Source: JALZAI01 sp038207565
Lineage (GTDB): Bacteria; Actinomycetota; Actinomycetes; Mycobacteriales; Jatrophihabitantaceae
DNA: 64,000 nucleotides
Assembly (NCBI GenBank): GCA_038207565.1
Contig: JBBQZQ010000014.1
Location: 24,598-88,597 of the forward strand
Direction of reading: 5' to 3'
Position 1 is the stretch's first letter; each line of letters starts with the position of its first letter. Shown here one piece after another: positions 1-9,333 of the stretch. A model generated the notes under the pieces. The model saw only the letters and a program-made list of their open reading frames with translations. It was not told the origin of the DNA and ran no database searches. Position numbers and translations under genes: made by a program.

Positions 1-283
1 CGACTGCGCCGGCGAGACCCCGGATCGTCGTGGCATATTCGGCGGGGTCACTGCCCGGATCGCGGGGCGGTCCGATCGCCGAGACGACCGTGTCCACCTG
101 GTCCGCCACCTGGCGCACCGCACGGGCGTCATTCACGTCGCCCTGCTGCCAGCCGGCTCCGTCGGGGAGCGGGCCGGCCGGTTCGTGCCGGCTCAGCGCC
201 GTCACCTCGTGCCCGCGCCGCGCCGCCTCGGCCGTGACCTGCGTGCCGATGTTCCCCGTGGCTCCGTAGACCGCGATCCTCAC
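1..283 (-). CDS. NAD(P)-binding (NmrA/SDR-like) protein, C-terminus cut by window edge
   Basis: The reading frame runs off the left edge, so only the first ~94 residues are present. The protein opens with a Rossmann nucleotide-binding loop (IAVYGATGNIG) directly after the start, followed by the ARRGHEVTALSR strand-helix-strand pattern and a VSAIGPP turn typical of the NmrA-like/atypical short-chain dehydrogenase group. These bind NAD(P)H in the cytoplasm and act as oxidoreductases or redox sensors; the substrate cannot be inferred. The start is the GTG at 283 with an AGAGGA ribosome site just upstream. It is divergent from lepA. Confidence 0.75.
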   Translation of the reverse strand, partial: MRIAVYGATGNIGTQVTAEAARRGHEVTALSRHEPAGPLPDGAGWQQGDVNDARAVRQVADQVDTVVSAIGPPRDPGSDPAEYATTIRGLAGAV

Positions 284-440
284 GGCAGCGTCCTCTCTCG
301 CGGCTTCGGTAGGTGCTGCCGTGCGACCATAGAGGAGAACGCAGGTACCCGAGCCGGAAAGTCCGCAGCGTGAGCGAACAGAGTGAGCGAACACATGTGG
401 TCTGCCTCCGGCGGCTGATCAAAGTGGAGCGAGATCGGAC

Positions 441-2288
441 GTGAGTAGTTCGCCGACGACCGTCGGCCGTACCGATCCGGCGCGTATCCGTAACTTCTGC
501 ATCATCGCCCACATCGACCACGGCAAGTCGACGCTGGCCGACCGCATGCTCCAGCTCACCGGGGTGGTCGACGCCCGCCACGCCCGCGCGCAGTACCTCG
601 ACCGCATGGACATCGAGCGCGAGCGTGGCATCACCATCAAGGCGCAGAACGTCCGGATGCCCTGGACGAGCGACGGCTCCGAACACGTGCTGCACATGAT
701 CGATACACCCGGCCACGTCGACTTCACCTACGAGGTCAGCCGGTCGCTCGCGGCGTGCGAAGGCGCCGTCCTTCTCGTCGACGCGGCGCAGGGGATCGAG
801 GCGCAGACGCTCGCGAACCTGTACCTCGCCCTGGAGTACGACCTGCACATCATTCCCGTCCTCAACAAGATCGACCTGCCGGCAGCGCAACCCGACCTCT
901 ACGCGGCGGAGATCGCGCACATCATCGGCTGCGATCCCGACGACGTGCTGCGCGTCAGTGCGAAGACCGGGGAGGGTGTGAGCGAGCTGCTCGACCTGAT
1001 CTGCCGCGCGGTCCCGGCTCCGGTCGGGGCGGCCGACGCCGCCCCCCGCGCGATGATCTTCGACTCGGTGTATGACATCTACCGCGGCGTCATCACCTAC
1101 ATCCGCGTCGTGGACGGGCAGTTCACACCGCGTCAGCGGATCAAGATGATGTCCACCGGCGCCACGCACGAGCTGCTCGAGATCGGCGTCATCTCACCCG
1201 AGCCCGTGCCGACCGCCGGCCTCAGCGTGGGCGAGGTCGGGTACCTGATCACCGGCGTGAAGGACGTCCGTCAGTCCAGGGTCGGCGACACCGTGACCGA
1301 CATGGCCAAGCCCGCTGCGGAGTCGCTGGGCAGCTATCGCGATCCCCGCCCGATGGTCTATTCCGGGTTGTTCCCCATCGACGGTTCCGACTACCCGCTG
1401 CTGCGCGATGCTCTCGACCGGTTGCGGCTCAACGATGCGGCGCTGGTGTACGAACCGGAATCCTCGGCGGCGCTGGGCTTCGGCTTCCGGTGCGGCTTCC
1501 TCGGTCTGTTGCACCTGGAGATCACCCGCGACCGGCTCGAGCGCGAGTTCGACCTCGAACTGATCTCGACGGCTCCGAACGTGGTGAACCGCGTCATTCT
1601 CGAGGACGCAGCGGAGTATGTGGTCACCAACCCGTCCGACTGGCCGTCGGGCAAGAAGATCGCAGAGATCTACGAGCCCATCGTGAAGACGACGATCATC
1701 TCACCGAGCGAATACATCGGCGCGATCATGGAGCTGTGCCAGCAGCGGCGCGGCACCCTGGGCGGCATGGACTACCTGTCCGAGACCCGTGTCGAACTGC
1801 GCTACACGCTGCCGCTCGCCGAGATCATCTTCGACTTCTTCGACGCGCTCAAGTCACGCACCCGCGGGTATGCCTCGTTGGACTACGAGATGGCCGGCGA
1901 GCAGACGTCCGATCTGGTAAAGGTCGACATCCTGCTGCAGGGTGAGGCCGTCGATGCGTTCTCGGCGATCATCCACAAGGACAAGGCGTATGCCTACGGG
2001 ACGTCGATGACGGCGAAACTGCGCAAGCTCATCCCACGCCAGCAGTTCGAGGTGCCGATCCAGGCTGCCATCGGTGCTCGGGTGATCGCCCGCGAGAACA
2101 TCCGCGCGATGCGCAAGGACGTCCTGGCAAAGTGCTACGGCGGCGACATCACTCGCAAGCGCAAGCTGCTGGAGAAGCAGAAGGAAGGCAAGAAGCGGAT
2201 GAAGATGGTCGGCCGTGTCGAGGTGCCGCAGGAGGCCTTCATCGCCGCGCTGTCGACCGGCGAGGTCCCCGAACCCGCCAAGCGGTGA
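441..2288 (+). CDS. lepA: Elongation factor 4 (LepA), back-translocating ribosomal GTPase
   Basis: 615 residues, the normal size for LepA. The G1 loop AHIDHGKS is at residues 23-30, the switch region RERGITIKA at about 60-68, G3 DTPGH at 88-92 and G4 NKID at about 147-150. EF-G-like domains II and III follow, and the C-terminus carries the LepA-specific basic stretch (CYGGDITRKRKLLEKQKEGK). The protein binds the ribosome and remodels or back-translocates stalled elongation complexes. GTG start at 441 with a GGAGCGAG ribosome site. In actinobacteria lepA normally precedes hemW; here about 4 kb of cargo separates them. Confidence 0.98.
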   Translation: MSSSPTTVGRTDPARIRNFCIIAHIDHGKSTLADRMLQLTGVVDARHARAQYLDRMDIERERGITIKAQNVRMPWTSDGSEHVLHMIDTPGHVDFTYEVSRSLAACEGAVLLVDAAQGIEAQTLANLYLALEYDLHIIPVLNKIDLPAAQPDLYAAEIAHIIGCDPDDVLRVSAKTGEGVSELLDLICRAVPAPVGAADAAPRAMIFDSVYDIYRGVITYIRVVDGQFTPRQRIKMMSTGATHELLEIGVISPEPVPTAGLSVGEVGYLITGVKDVRQSRVGDTVTDMAKPAAESLGSYRDPRPMVYSGLFPIDGSDYPLLRDALDRLRLNDAALVYEPESSAALGFGFRCGFLGLLHLEITRDRLEREFDLELISTAPNVVNRVILEDAAEYVVTNPSDWPSGKKIAEIYEPIVKTTIISPSEYIGAIMELCQQRRGTLGGMDYLSETRVELRYTLPLAEIIFDFFDALKSRTRGYASLDYEMAGEQTSDLVKVDILLQGEAVDAFSAIIHKDKAYAYGTSMTAKLRKLIPRQQFEVPIQAAIGARVIARENIRAMRKDVLAKCYGGDITRKRKLLEKQKEGKKRMKMVGRVEVPQEAFIAALSTGEVPEPAKR

Positions 2289-2317
2289 CGCTGCGGCGGG
2301 TGCCCGGGCCTCGGTAG

Positions 2318-3154
2318 TCAGGCAGTCGCGCGCGCGAGGGTGGCGTACGTCGGCACCTCGACCACGCCGTGGTGCTCGAACTGCGAGTAGCGATCCTGCA
2401 GGCGACGATGCACCTCCTGCTGTTGATCGCTCGGCAGGCCGTCGAGGACCCCTGCGAATGGAGATCCCTTGACGGCGTCGACGAGGTGGTCGAGATCGGG
2501 CCAGCGGGTAGTCAGCTCGAACTCGGTGCTGACGACGTGCGGGAATGCGGCCTGATGCAGTAGCTGCTCGAGTTCGCGTGGACGCATGGTGAAACTGGTG
2601 ACATCCCACGCGTTCGGGAACGGTTCCGGCACGCCGAGTTCGAGGAACACCTCATGGAACGGGCCGAACGGAAGCATGCCGTCGCGTCCGGACCAGACCG
2701 CGACGCCTGCCACGCCGCCGCGGTGCAGCACGCGGTGCATCTCCCGCAGCGCGGCGAGCCGGTCGGGAAAGGACGGCAGACCTTGCTGGCAGAGGGCCAC
2801 GTCGAACTCGTCGTCGTCCCGGCCGAGGTCGGTGGCCGAGGCGACGGCGGTGGCGATCGGCGCGGACCCGTGCTCGGCCGGCCGAGCTGCGATGAACGCC
2901 GTCATCACCGGGCTGATGTCGGTGGCCAGCACCCGTCCGCGGGGTCCCGCCCGCCGGGCTGCCGCCCGTGACACTGCACCCGTGCCGGCCGCGACGTCGA
3001 GCACGATCGCCGCATCGTCGATGACGACCATGTTGAGCAGGAACTCGGCCCACGGTCCGAACAGGGACGGAACGAGGTAGCGCTCGTAGTTCTCCGCGGC
3101 GGAGCTGCGCGCGAACGCCTGGTCGCGCTGGGCCGGCGTCGCGTCATCGCTCAT
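2318..3154 (-). CDS. SAM-dependent class I methyltransferase
   Basis: 278 residues. Motif I (VLDVAAGTGAVSRAA) lies at about residues 45-60, followed by the acidic strand VLATDIS and the motif LCQQGLPSFPDRLAALREMHRVL, which is the usual motif III/IV region of UbiE/Methyltransf_11 enzymes. Such proteins methylate small molecules in the cytoplasm; the substrate is not evident. The ATG at 3154 is chosen because the frame remains open upstream without methyltransferase-like sequence. It faces lepA tail to tail (29 bp gap). Confidence 0.85.
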   Translation of the reverse strand: MSDDATPAQRDQAFARSSAAENYERYLVPSLFGPWAEFLLNMVVIDDAAIVLDVAAGTGAVSRAAARRAGPRGRVLATDISPVMTAFIAARPAEHGSAPIATAVASATDLGRDDDEFDVALCQQGLPSFPDRLAALREMHRVLHRGGVAGVAVWSGRDGMLPFGPFHEVFLELGVPEPFPNAWDVTSFTMRPRELEQLLHQAAFPHVVSTEFELTTRWPDLDHLVDAVKGSPFAGVLDGLPSDQQQEVHRRLQDRYSQFEHHGVVEVPTYATLARATA

Positions 3155-3279
3155 GCGCCGCAGTATGACTGCGGGCGCGGCGAGCGGCGTCCCCGCCCAA
3201 CCCCGGGTTGGCCCCGGAGCAGGGTGCGCCGCGGCGTGTCGCCCTGCTACGGGGCCAAGACCGGCCGGTGCTAAGGGCC

Positions 3280-4248
3280 TCAGAACTCGAGCACGATCTT
3301 TCCGACCAGCTCGCCGGCCTCCATCGCCGCGAGACCCTCGGCAGCCGACGACGCCGGGATGACCCGATCGATCGAGGGACGCAGCCCGCTCGACTGCAGG
3401 AAGCGGATCAGGTCCGCGAGCTCCGACTTCGTCCCCATCGTCGAGCCCACGACCTCGAGCTGCAGGAAGAACAGCCGATTCAGCTCGGCGCCCGGCATGG
3501 CGCCTGATGTCGCGCCGGAAACAACGATCCGACCGCCGGGACGAAGCGACTTGACCGAATGCGACCACGTCGCCTCGCCGACCGTCTCGAACACCGCGTC
3601 GACGCGGTCGGGCAGTCGCGCGCCCGATGCGAACGCCTCGTGCGCGCCGAGTTCGAGGGCGCGGGCCTGCTTGGCCTCGGTGCGGGCGGTCGCGTACACG
3701 CGGAATCCCGCCGCACGTCCCATCGCGATGCAGGCGCTGGCGACGCCGCCGGACGCGCCCTGCACGAGCATCGACTGGCCCGGTCGCAATCCCGACTTCA
3801 CGAACAGCATCCGGTAGGCCGTGAGCCAGGCCGTCGACAGACACGCGGCCTCGGCCCAGGACAGCTCGGCCGGCTTGGGCACCACGTTGCGGGACGGGAC
3901 GATCACGTACTCGGCTAGCGAGCCCTGGTGCTTCTCCGAGAGCAGGGTCCGCTTCGGGTCGAGCGTGTCGTCCCCGCTCCAGCCGGGCGCATTGACGACA
4001 GCGTGGACGACGACCTCGTCCCCGGTCGATTCGTCGACGCCTGCAGCGTCGCACCCCAGGATCATCGGCAACTGCTCGGCCTTGATCCCGACACCGCGAA
4101 GCGTCCACAAGTCGTGGTGGTTCAGGCTGCCCGCCTGCACCTTGATCCGAGTCCACCCCTGCGGCGGCTCCGGATCGGGACGTTGCTCGACTCGCAGCCC
4201 GTTGAGCGGGTTGTCGGGATCGAAGGATTCGGCGTAGACGGCAAGCAT
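3280..4248 (-). CDS. Medium-chain dehydrogenase/quinone oxidoreductase (zinc-independent MDR type)
   Basis: 322 residues. The N-terminal GroES-like domain begins MLAVYAESF. The NADP-binding Rossmann core is marked by MLVQGASGGVASACIAMGR at about residues 145-163 and by the RPGGRIVVSGATSG loop. Zinc ligands of classical alcohol dehydrogenases are not apparent (CDAAGVDESTGDEV region), so it belongs with the quinone oxidoreductase/enoyl reductase-like MDRs that reduce enones or quinones with NADPH. Start ATG at 4248. It may be cotranscribed with the downstream methyltransferase (125 bp gap). Confidence 0.87.
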   Translation of the reverse strand: MLAVYAESFDPDNPLNGLRVEQRPDPEPPQGWTRIKVQAGSLNHHDLWTLRGVGIKAEQLPMILGCDAAGVDESTGDEVVVHAVVNAPGWSGDDTLDPKRTLLSEKHQGSLAEYVIVPSRNVVPKPAELSWAEAACLSTAWLTAYRMLFVKSGLRPGQSMLVQGASGGVASACIAMGRAAGFRVYATARTEAKQARALELGAHEAFASGARLPDRVDAVFETVGEATWSHSVKSLRPGGRIVVSGATSGAMPGAELNRLFFLQLEVVGSTMGTKSELADLIRFLQSSGLRPSIDRVIPASSAAEGLAAMEAGELVGKIVLEF

Positions 4249-4258
4249 GGCCTCGACC

Positions 4259-4540
4259 CTAGGCCGTCGCACTCTGCCCGGTGAGTTCGGTCGGGGCAGC
4301 AGCGAGGGAGGCCTGGATGGCAGTCACCAGTTCCAGCGCCGACGCGGCGGTGAGCTCGACGGCCACGCGCGCCGACGGCCCGCGGGACGGGTCGGCCAGG
4401 TCGATGTTGAGGGTATGCCCGGCCATCGCATGCACCGGGTGGTCGAAGTAGGCCGTCGCCTCGCTGACGTGGAACCAGCTGCCTCCGGGGCCTTTGGCGC
4501 TGCCGTCGGCAGGGGCGCGCTCGGTCGTGTAGGTGCACAT
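4259..4540 (-). CDS. DUF6295-like small conserved protein
   Basis: 93 residues beginning MCTYTTERAPADGSAKGPGG, with the internal signature FHVSEATAYFDHPVHAMAGHTLNIDL. This resembles small actinobacterial proteins grouped as DUF6295; the family assignment is from memory of the N-terminal signature. No signal peptide or membrane segment. Function unknown. Only 10 bp separate it from the oxidoreductase start downstream, so the two are probably cotranscribed. The remnant dienelactone hydrolase ends 3 bp upstream, and such genes often sit beside these small proteins. Confidence 0.7.
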   Translation of the reverse strand: MCTYTTERAPADGSAKGPGGSWFHVSEATAYFDHPVHAMAGHTLNIDLADPSRGPSARVAVELTAASALELVTAIQASLAAAPTELTGQSATA

Positions 4541-4543
4541 CGG

Positions 4544-4782
4544 TCAGCCTCCGAGGTGCGTCCGGTAGAAGGACTCGACGCGTTCCCAGCCGTCATTGGC
4601 GGCGGCCATCCGGTAGGGCGGACGGTCGGGCGCGAAGAACGCGTGGCCCGCGTCGTCGTCGCGATGGAGTCGTGCGGTCATAGCCGGGCATGTGATGGAT
4701 GAGCACAACGCCGCGCGCACTTGTCCGCCGGCCGGGCTCGTCGGATAGGCCTCGATGTCGTCGCCGTCAGGGATTCGGTCAT
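4544..4782 (-). pseudogene. Dienelactone hydrolase family remnant (frameshifts plus large internal deletion)
   Basis: Three recognisable pieces of a ~240-residue dienelactone hydrolase lie in about 240 bp and in different frames. An N-terminal PDGDDIEAY..SPAGG segment is read in one frame just after the ATG at 4782. The GVVLIHHMPGYDR strand and oxyanion region is read in another frame around 4695-4735. The C-terminal AGHAFFAPDR..GWERV..FY..HLGG segment carries the catalytic His. The central ~150 residues, including the nucleophile Cys and the Asp, are missing. No intact product is possible. Confidence 0.8.
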
Positions 4783-4824
4783 GACCTGATCGAAGTACGT
4801 CCGGTTTGTCTAGAGTCAACGAAC

Positions 4825-4995
4825 ATGCCCCGCACCCGCCGTCCGTTGCTTGCGCTGCTGATCCTTCTCGCAGCGCTGCTGATCGGCTACGGCGTGCGTG
4901 CGGTGCGTTCGAACGATTCGACCGCGCCCAGCCCGGCGCCCAGTTCCGCTGTCTCCAGTTCAGGCGCATGGACGGGCGGGGGGGCGGGTCTGTGA
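4825..4995 (+). CDS. Small single-pass membrane or exported peptide
   Basis: 56 residues: a basic N-terminus (MPRTRRP), a 16-18 residue Leu/Ala/Ile-rich helix, then a Ser/Pro/Ala-rich tail ending GGGAGL. This is the layout of a signal anchor or exported peptide. Its TGA overlaps the GTG start of the following MFS gene (GTGA), suggesting translational coupling. No family recognised; it could be a spurious leader, but the high GC at third positions and the tight overlap favour a real gene. Confidence 0.5.
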   Translation: MPRTRRPLLALLILLAALLIGYGVRAVRSNDSTAPSPAPSSAVSSSGAWTGGGAGL

Positions 4996-6233
4996 CCGCG
5001 ACGCGCACCGGCCTCGTCCACCACCGCGACTTTCGGCTGCTCTGGGCGGGGCAGGCGATCGGCGACATCGGTACTGCGGTCAGCGCCGTCGTCATCCCGT
5101 TGGTCGCCGTCGTTTACCTGCATGCCCGTCCGCTCGAGGTCGGCGTCCTGTCCGCCTTGGAGTGGCTGCCGTGGTTGCTCATCGGCCTGCCGGCCGGGGT
5201 GTGGGTGGACCGCAAACGCCGGCTCCGGCTGATGATCGCCTGCGATCTCGTCCGCGCGGTGTTGCTCGCCAGCATCCCGGTCGCCGCCGCGTCCGGCGTG
5301 CTGAGTATCGGTCACCTGTTCGTCGTGGCGTTCGGGACGGGCCTGGCAACGGTGTTGTTCCAGGTCGCTTACCAGGCATACCTGCCGACCCTGCTCGAGC
5401 GCGACGAGCTTGCCGAGGGCAACGCCAAGCTGCAAGGGACCCAGGCGGTCGCAGCAATAGTCGGGCCGGCCCTCGGCGGACTGCTGGTGCAGGCCCTGCG
5501 CGCCCCGTTCGCGTTGTTCGTCGACGCCGCCAGCTACCTGGTCTCGTTGCTCGCCCTCGTCAGCACGCACGCACGCGAGCAGACACCCGAGCCGTCTGTT
5601 GAACGCAGCCTGCGCGCGGAGATCGCCGAGGGCGCGCGCCACGTGCGTGGCGACCCGCTGCTGCGGGTGATGACGATCGCCCCCGCAATCGGCAACCTGT
5701 TCTTCATCGGCTACGAGGCCATCGCGGTCGTGTTCCTCGTGCGGACGGTGCACCTCGAGCCATCTGCCGTCGGATTGCTGATGTCGACGGTGGGAGTCGG
5801 CGCGGTGCTGGGCGCTGCGGTGGCGCGCCCGATCGGGCGGCGGATCGGCACGGCGCGCGCTGTCTGGTTCTCGATGCTGATCAGTGCTCCGTGCGGCTTG
5901 CTGATCCCGCTCACCACACGCGGACTGGGGTTGGTCTTCTTCGTCGCCGGAAACGTGCTCGTGCTGGCCGGCATCCTCGTCTACAACGTCACGATCCTGA
6001 CGTTCCGTCAGAACTACTGCCCGCCACGCCTGCTCGGCCGGGTCGTGGCGACGATGCGCTTCGTGCTGTTCGGCGCGATGCCGATCGGCCCGTTGCTCGC
6101 GGGCGTGCTGGCCGAGACGCTCGGCACTCGGCCGGCACTGTGGCTGTTGTTGCTCGGTAACGTCCTGCCCGTCTTCGTTCTAGCGGCGTCGCCCCTGCGC
6201 CATCTTCGGGACCTGCCCGAACGCCCCGCCTGA
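4992..6233 (+). CDS. MFS transporter (drug-efflux type)
   Basis: 413 residues from the GTG at 4992, with about 12 hydrophobic segments. The start LVHHRDFRLLWAGQAIGDIG is the usual opening of the MFS_3/enterobactin-exporter-like group, and the A-motif equivalent PAGVWVDRKRRLRLMIACD lies between TM2 and TM3. It sits in the cytoplasmic membrane and probably exports a small hydrophobic compound by proton antiport; the substrate is unknown. The upstream alternative starts lie inside the small membrane ORF and lack transporter-like sequence. Not obviously linked to hemW downstream. Confidence 0.88.
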   Translation: MTATRTGLVHHRDFRLLWAGQAIGDIGTAVSAVVIPLVAVVYLHARPLEVGVLSALEWLPWLLIGLPAGVWVDRKRRLRLMIACDLVRAVLLASIPVAAASGVLSIGHLFVVAFGTGLATVLFQVAYQAYLPTLLERDELAEGNAKLQGTQAVAAIVGPALGGLLVQALRAPFALFVDAASYLVSLLALVSTHAREQTPEPSVERSLRAEIAEGARHVRGDPLLRVMTIAPAIGNLFFIGYEAIAVVFLVRTVHLEPSAVGLLMSTVGVGAVLGAAVARPIGRRIGTARAVWFSMLISAPCGLLIPLTTRGLGLVFFVAGNVLVLAGILVYNVTILTFRQNYCPPRLLGRVVATMRFVLFGAMPIGPLLAGVLAETLGTRPALWLLLLGNVLPVFVLAASPLRHLRDLPERPA

Positions 6234-6263
6234 CGGGTTGCGCCGAACTGCTGGCGCACACTG

Positions 6264-7508
6264 GTGGGCGTGCCTGCAGCGCTACCTCACGGCGACCTGC
6301 CGCCCCCCGACGGCCGGTTGCGGCGGACCACGCTCGACGCGGCCTGGGGGGTGCCGTTCGGCGTGTACGTCCACGTGCCGTTCTGCGAGACCCGCTGCGG
6401 GTATTGCGATTTCAACACCTACACCGCGGCCGAGCTGGGTAACGGGGTGAGCCGGGGCAGTTACGCCGACACTGTGCTCGCGGAGATCCGGCTGGCGGGC
6501 AGCGTGCTCGGCGACGGGGACGTGCTGGGCGAGCGCATCCCGCCGGTCTCGACGATCTTCTTCGGCGGCGGCACGCCTACCCTGCTGCCGGCCGAGCACC
6601 TCGGGCTGATCATCGCCGAGATCGGCGAGCAGTTCGGCCTGGCTGCCGATGTCGAGATCACGACCGAGGCGAATCCGGAGACGGTCGCGCCCGGCTATCT
6701 CGGCAAGCTGCGCGAGGCCGGGTTCACGCGGATCTCGCTGGGCATGCAGTCGGCGGTCCCCCGCGTGCTCGACGTGCTCGACCGCAGGCACCGGCCGGGA
6801 CGTCCCGAGCAGGCCGTGGCCGAAGCACGCGGTGCGGGCTTCGAGCACGTCAACCTCGATCTGATCTACGGCGCGCCGTACGAGACGGATGCCGACTGGC
6901 AGGCTTCGCTCGACGCGGCGATCGGTGCCGGGCCGGACCACATCAGCGCCTACGCGCTGGTCGTAGAGGAGGGGACGGCGCTGGCGCGCCAGGTGACGTC
7001 CGGCGTGGTGCCCGCACCGGACGACGACGTGCTGGCCGACCGGTACGTGCTCGCCGACGAGACGCTGCGGGCAGCGGGTTACGAGTGGTACGAGGTGTCG
7101 AACTGGGCGCGCACGCCGGGCGCGCGGTGCCGGCACAACGAGCTTTACTGGACCGACTCGAACTGGTGGGGGATCGGCCCCGGCGCGCACAGCCACGTGT
7201 CCGGCGTGCGGTGGTGGAACGTCAAGCACCCCGTCCGGTACACCGCGTTGCTGCAGTCCGGGCAGAGCCCCGCCGCCGGACGCGAGACCCTCGGTCCCGG
7301 CGCGCGCTACACCGAGAAGGTGATGCTCGGCGTCCGGATGCGCGGCGGGCTACCGACTTACGACCTGACCGAGCAGGCACGCGGCAGCGTCGGGCAGCTC
7401 GTGTCCTGGGGACTGCTAGACCCCGATGCATCTCGCGACGGTCGGGTAGTGCTCACGCAGCGCGGCCGGCTGATGGCCGATGCCGTGGTGCGCGAGCTAC
7501 TACCCTGA
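6264..7508 (+). CDS. hemW: HemW, radical SAM heme chaperone (formerly coproporphyrinogen oxidase-like)
   Basis: About 412-414 residues. The radical-SAM cluster motif C41-E-T-R-C45-G-Y-C48 follows YVHVPF. The glycine loop FFGGGTPT and SLGMQSAVPRVLDVLDRRH, characteristic of HemW/HemN, follow. The CX3CX2C motif without the extra catalytic features of true HemN, and the location downstream of lepA, support HemW: it binds heme and a 4Fe-4S cluster in the cytoplasm and passes heme to respiratory proteins. The start is uncertain between GTG 6264 and GTG 6270. The C-terminal HemN_C domain is complete. Confidence 0.95.
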   Translation: MGVPAALPHGDLPPPDGRLRRTTLDAAWGVPFGVYVHVPFCETRCGYCDFNTYTAAELGNGVSRGSYADTVLAEIRLAGSVLGDGDVLGERIPPVSTIFFGGGTPTLLPAEHLGLIIAEIGEQFGLAADVEITTEANPETVAPGYLGKLREAGFTRISLGMQSAVPRVLDVLDRRHRPGRPEQAVAEARGAGFEHVNLDLIYGAPYETDADWQASLDAAIGAGPDHISAYALVVEEGTALARQVTSGVVPAPDDDVLADRYVLADETLRAAGYEWYEVSNWARTPGARCRHNELYWTDSNWWGIGPGAHSHVSGVRWWNVKHPVRYTALLQSGQSPAAGRETLGPGARYTEKVMLGVRMRGGLPTYDLTEQARGSVGQLVSWGLLDPDASRDGRVVLTQRGRLMADAVVRELLP

Positions 7509-7529
7509 CCTTCCCGCCCGCAGGACCGA

Positions 7530-9092
7530 TCAGACGCGATCGGCCTGGGTGAATGCGACCGCATCCTTGCCGAACACCTTGATCGTCGCCCGCCCGTCCA
7601 CGGCCACGGTGACGGTCGGCCCGGAGCACGAGCCGCCTGACACCGATCCGTGGATGAGGTCGCAGTAGGTGCCCGACGGCAGCCCGGTCTGCACGGTGAC
7701 GGTCTTGGCCGTGACCGCGTTGTTGGTCGAGAAGAAGCCACGGTTGCCGCGGCTGAACGCGATCAGGTTGACGTGGTCGTCGTACCAGTGCGCCAGCGGC
7801 GCACCCGCCACGTAGTTGTGGAACCGCACCATGTTCTTGACCCCGCTGTACCGGTCGATGCAGACCCAGGTTCCGGTGCCGCACACGGTGTCGGTGACGT
7901 GGCCGTTCGCGCTCGCCGGGGGTGAGTCGTAGCTGTTGGTGAAGGCGAATCCCGAGTACACCTGCGGCGTGCCGTAGGGGTAGGCGAGCATGAACTCGTT
8001 CGCGATGACGTTGGTGCGCCCGTCCTTGTAGCTCAGTGTGTCCGAGCCGCGCTCGGTGTCGTGGTTCTCGATGAACACCAGCGACTTGTCGCTCGGGACG
8101 AGTCCGGCGTCCTCACCGAACACGCGCAGGCTGGTGATATTGCCTCTCTCGCCGGAGCCGACGTAACTCTTGAACGCGTTCTTGACCTGATAGCTGTAGT
8201 CGAAGCCGAGCACGTCCCCCGCGCGAGTGAACGCCAGCTGTGAGCCCTCGCCGGGGCTGCCGGGGAAGACCTCCAGGGCGACATAGGGACGGGTGCCGTC
8301 GAGGGTGTTTGTGAGCAGGTTCTGGATTGCGATGAGATCGGTCTGACCGACGTGTTTGGCTGCGTCGACGCGGAACCCGGAAACTCCGTAGCGCAACAGC
8401 TTGTTCAGATACCCGGCGATGATCGCCCGTGTCGAGGGGGCATCCGTGCGCAGGTCGGCGAGGCCGAGCAGCTCGCACTTGGTCAGCTGCTGGAAGTCGT
8501 TGAAGTTCTCGATGCCGCCACTCGCCGAGGGGCACTGGTTGAGCCCGGGACCCTTGTGGTGGAAGTCGTAGAAACCGTAGGCGGGATAGGCGAAGTGGGT
8601 GTACTCGACGCCGAGGTAGGACTTGTGACCCTGACCGGTCATGTGGTTGATGACGGCGTCGACATACACCTTGACGCCGGCGGCCCGACAGGTCGTGACC
8701 ATCGACTTGAATTGGTCCTGCGTACCCATCCGACCGGCGAGGACGTAGTCGACGGGCTGTTACACCTCCCACCACGGATGTTCGATCGGTGCGTCGGAGG
8801 TGGTGTAGTCCCGCGACAGCGAGTCGGCCGGCGGGGAGACCTGGACACCGGTGTAGCCGGCCGGACCGAGCGTGTTGCGGCACTCTCGCGCCACCGACGG
8901 CCAGTTCCACTCGAACAGGTTGGCGAGCACGCCTCCTCCGGCGGCGCCGGCCGGTTGCGCACCGGATGCCGCGCCGGCCGAGTCGAGGGTCACTGCGGTC
9001 ACTCCGGCGGCCATCAGGATTGCGCCGGCGGTAGCGACCGAGCGCAGCCGCCAGCCGCGTCGGGTGCGGTGGGGACGGAGGGTTGGGCTCAT
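7530..9092 (-). pseudogene. Secreted alpha-amylase (GH13) interrupted by one in-frame TAA
   Basis: From ATG 9092 the frame encodes a signal peptide (basic RRGWRLR, hydrophobic core, AGAASGA cleavage zone) and a GH13 barrel. At 8760-8762 a TAA stands between PWWEV and QPVDYVLAGRMGT. Homologous bacterial amylases have a Tyr there (WWxxYQPV), so one base change explains it. After the stop the same frame continues intact for about 400 residues. All catalytic elements are present: nucleophile Asp in GFRVDAAKH, acid/base Glu in ALEVFPGS, and the stabilising Asp in FIENHDTERG. The enzyme would hydrolyse starch outside the cell. Nonsense mutation or sequencing error; a start at 8729 would lack export and the first strands. 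Confidence 0.9.
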
Positions 9093-9226
9093 GGGGGGCC
9101 TTTCTTGACAGGGGCCGCCGCACCCGCATGCGCGGTGGGCGGGGGTTTGCGGTAATGACTCCGAATGCGGCGTCTATCCGGACCGTAGCGCCCGTTCGCG
9201 GCTGGCTGGAAGAGCTCAGCAAATAT

Positions 9227-9333
9227 TCAGCGCGCTCCGCGGCGCAGCGTCGGTTCAGCGCGCTCAGCGGCGCAGCGTCGGATCAGCGCGCTCCGCGGCG
9301 CAGCGTCGGATCAGCGCGCTCCGCGGCGCAGCG
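9227..9333. repeat. 28-bp tandem repeat, ~3.8 copies, carrying a stop codon
   Basis: Units start at 9227, 9255, 9283 and 9311 (last one partial, 23 bp), nearly identical. Each contains the core CGCTCCGCGGCGCAGCG, which can fold into a short stem-loop. The fourth copy is the 3' end of the gene at 9311-9712, including its stop, so the array is a tandem duplication of the gene terminus. Confidence 0.9.

Noticed and set aside
2318..4156. Methyltransferase read as a 612-codon protein
   Set aside because: The first ~334 codons lie opposite to and in a different frame from the oxidoreductase; the conserved methyltransferase begins at ATG 3154.
9227..9333. CRISPR array
   Set aside because: The 28-bp units are directly adjacent without spacers, and no cas genes are in the window.
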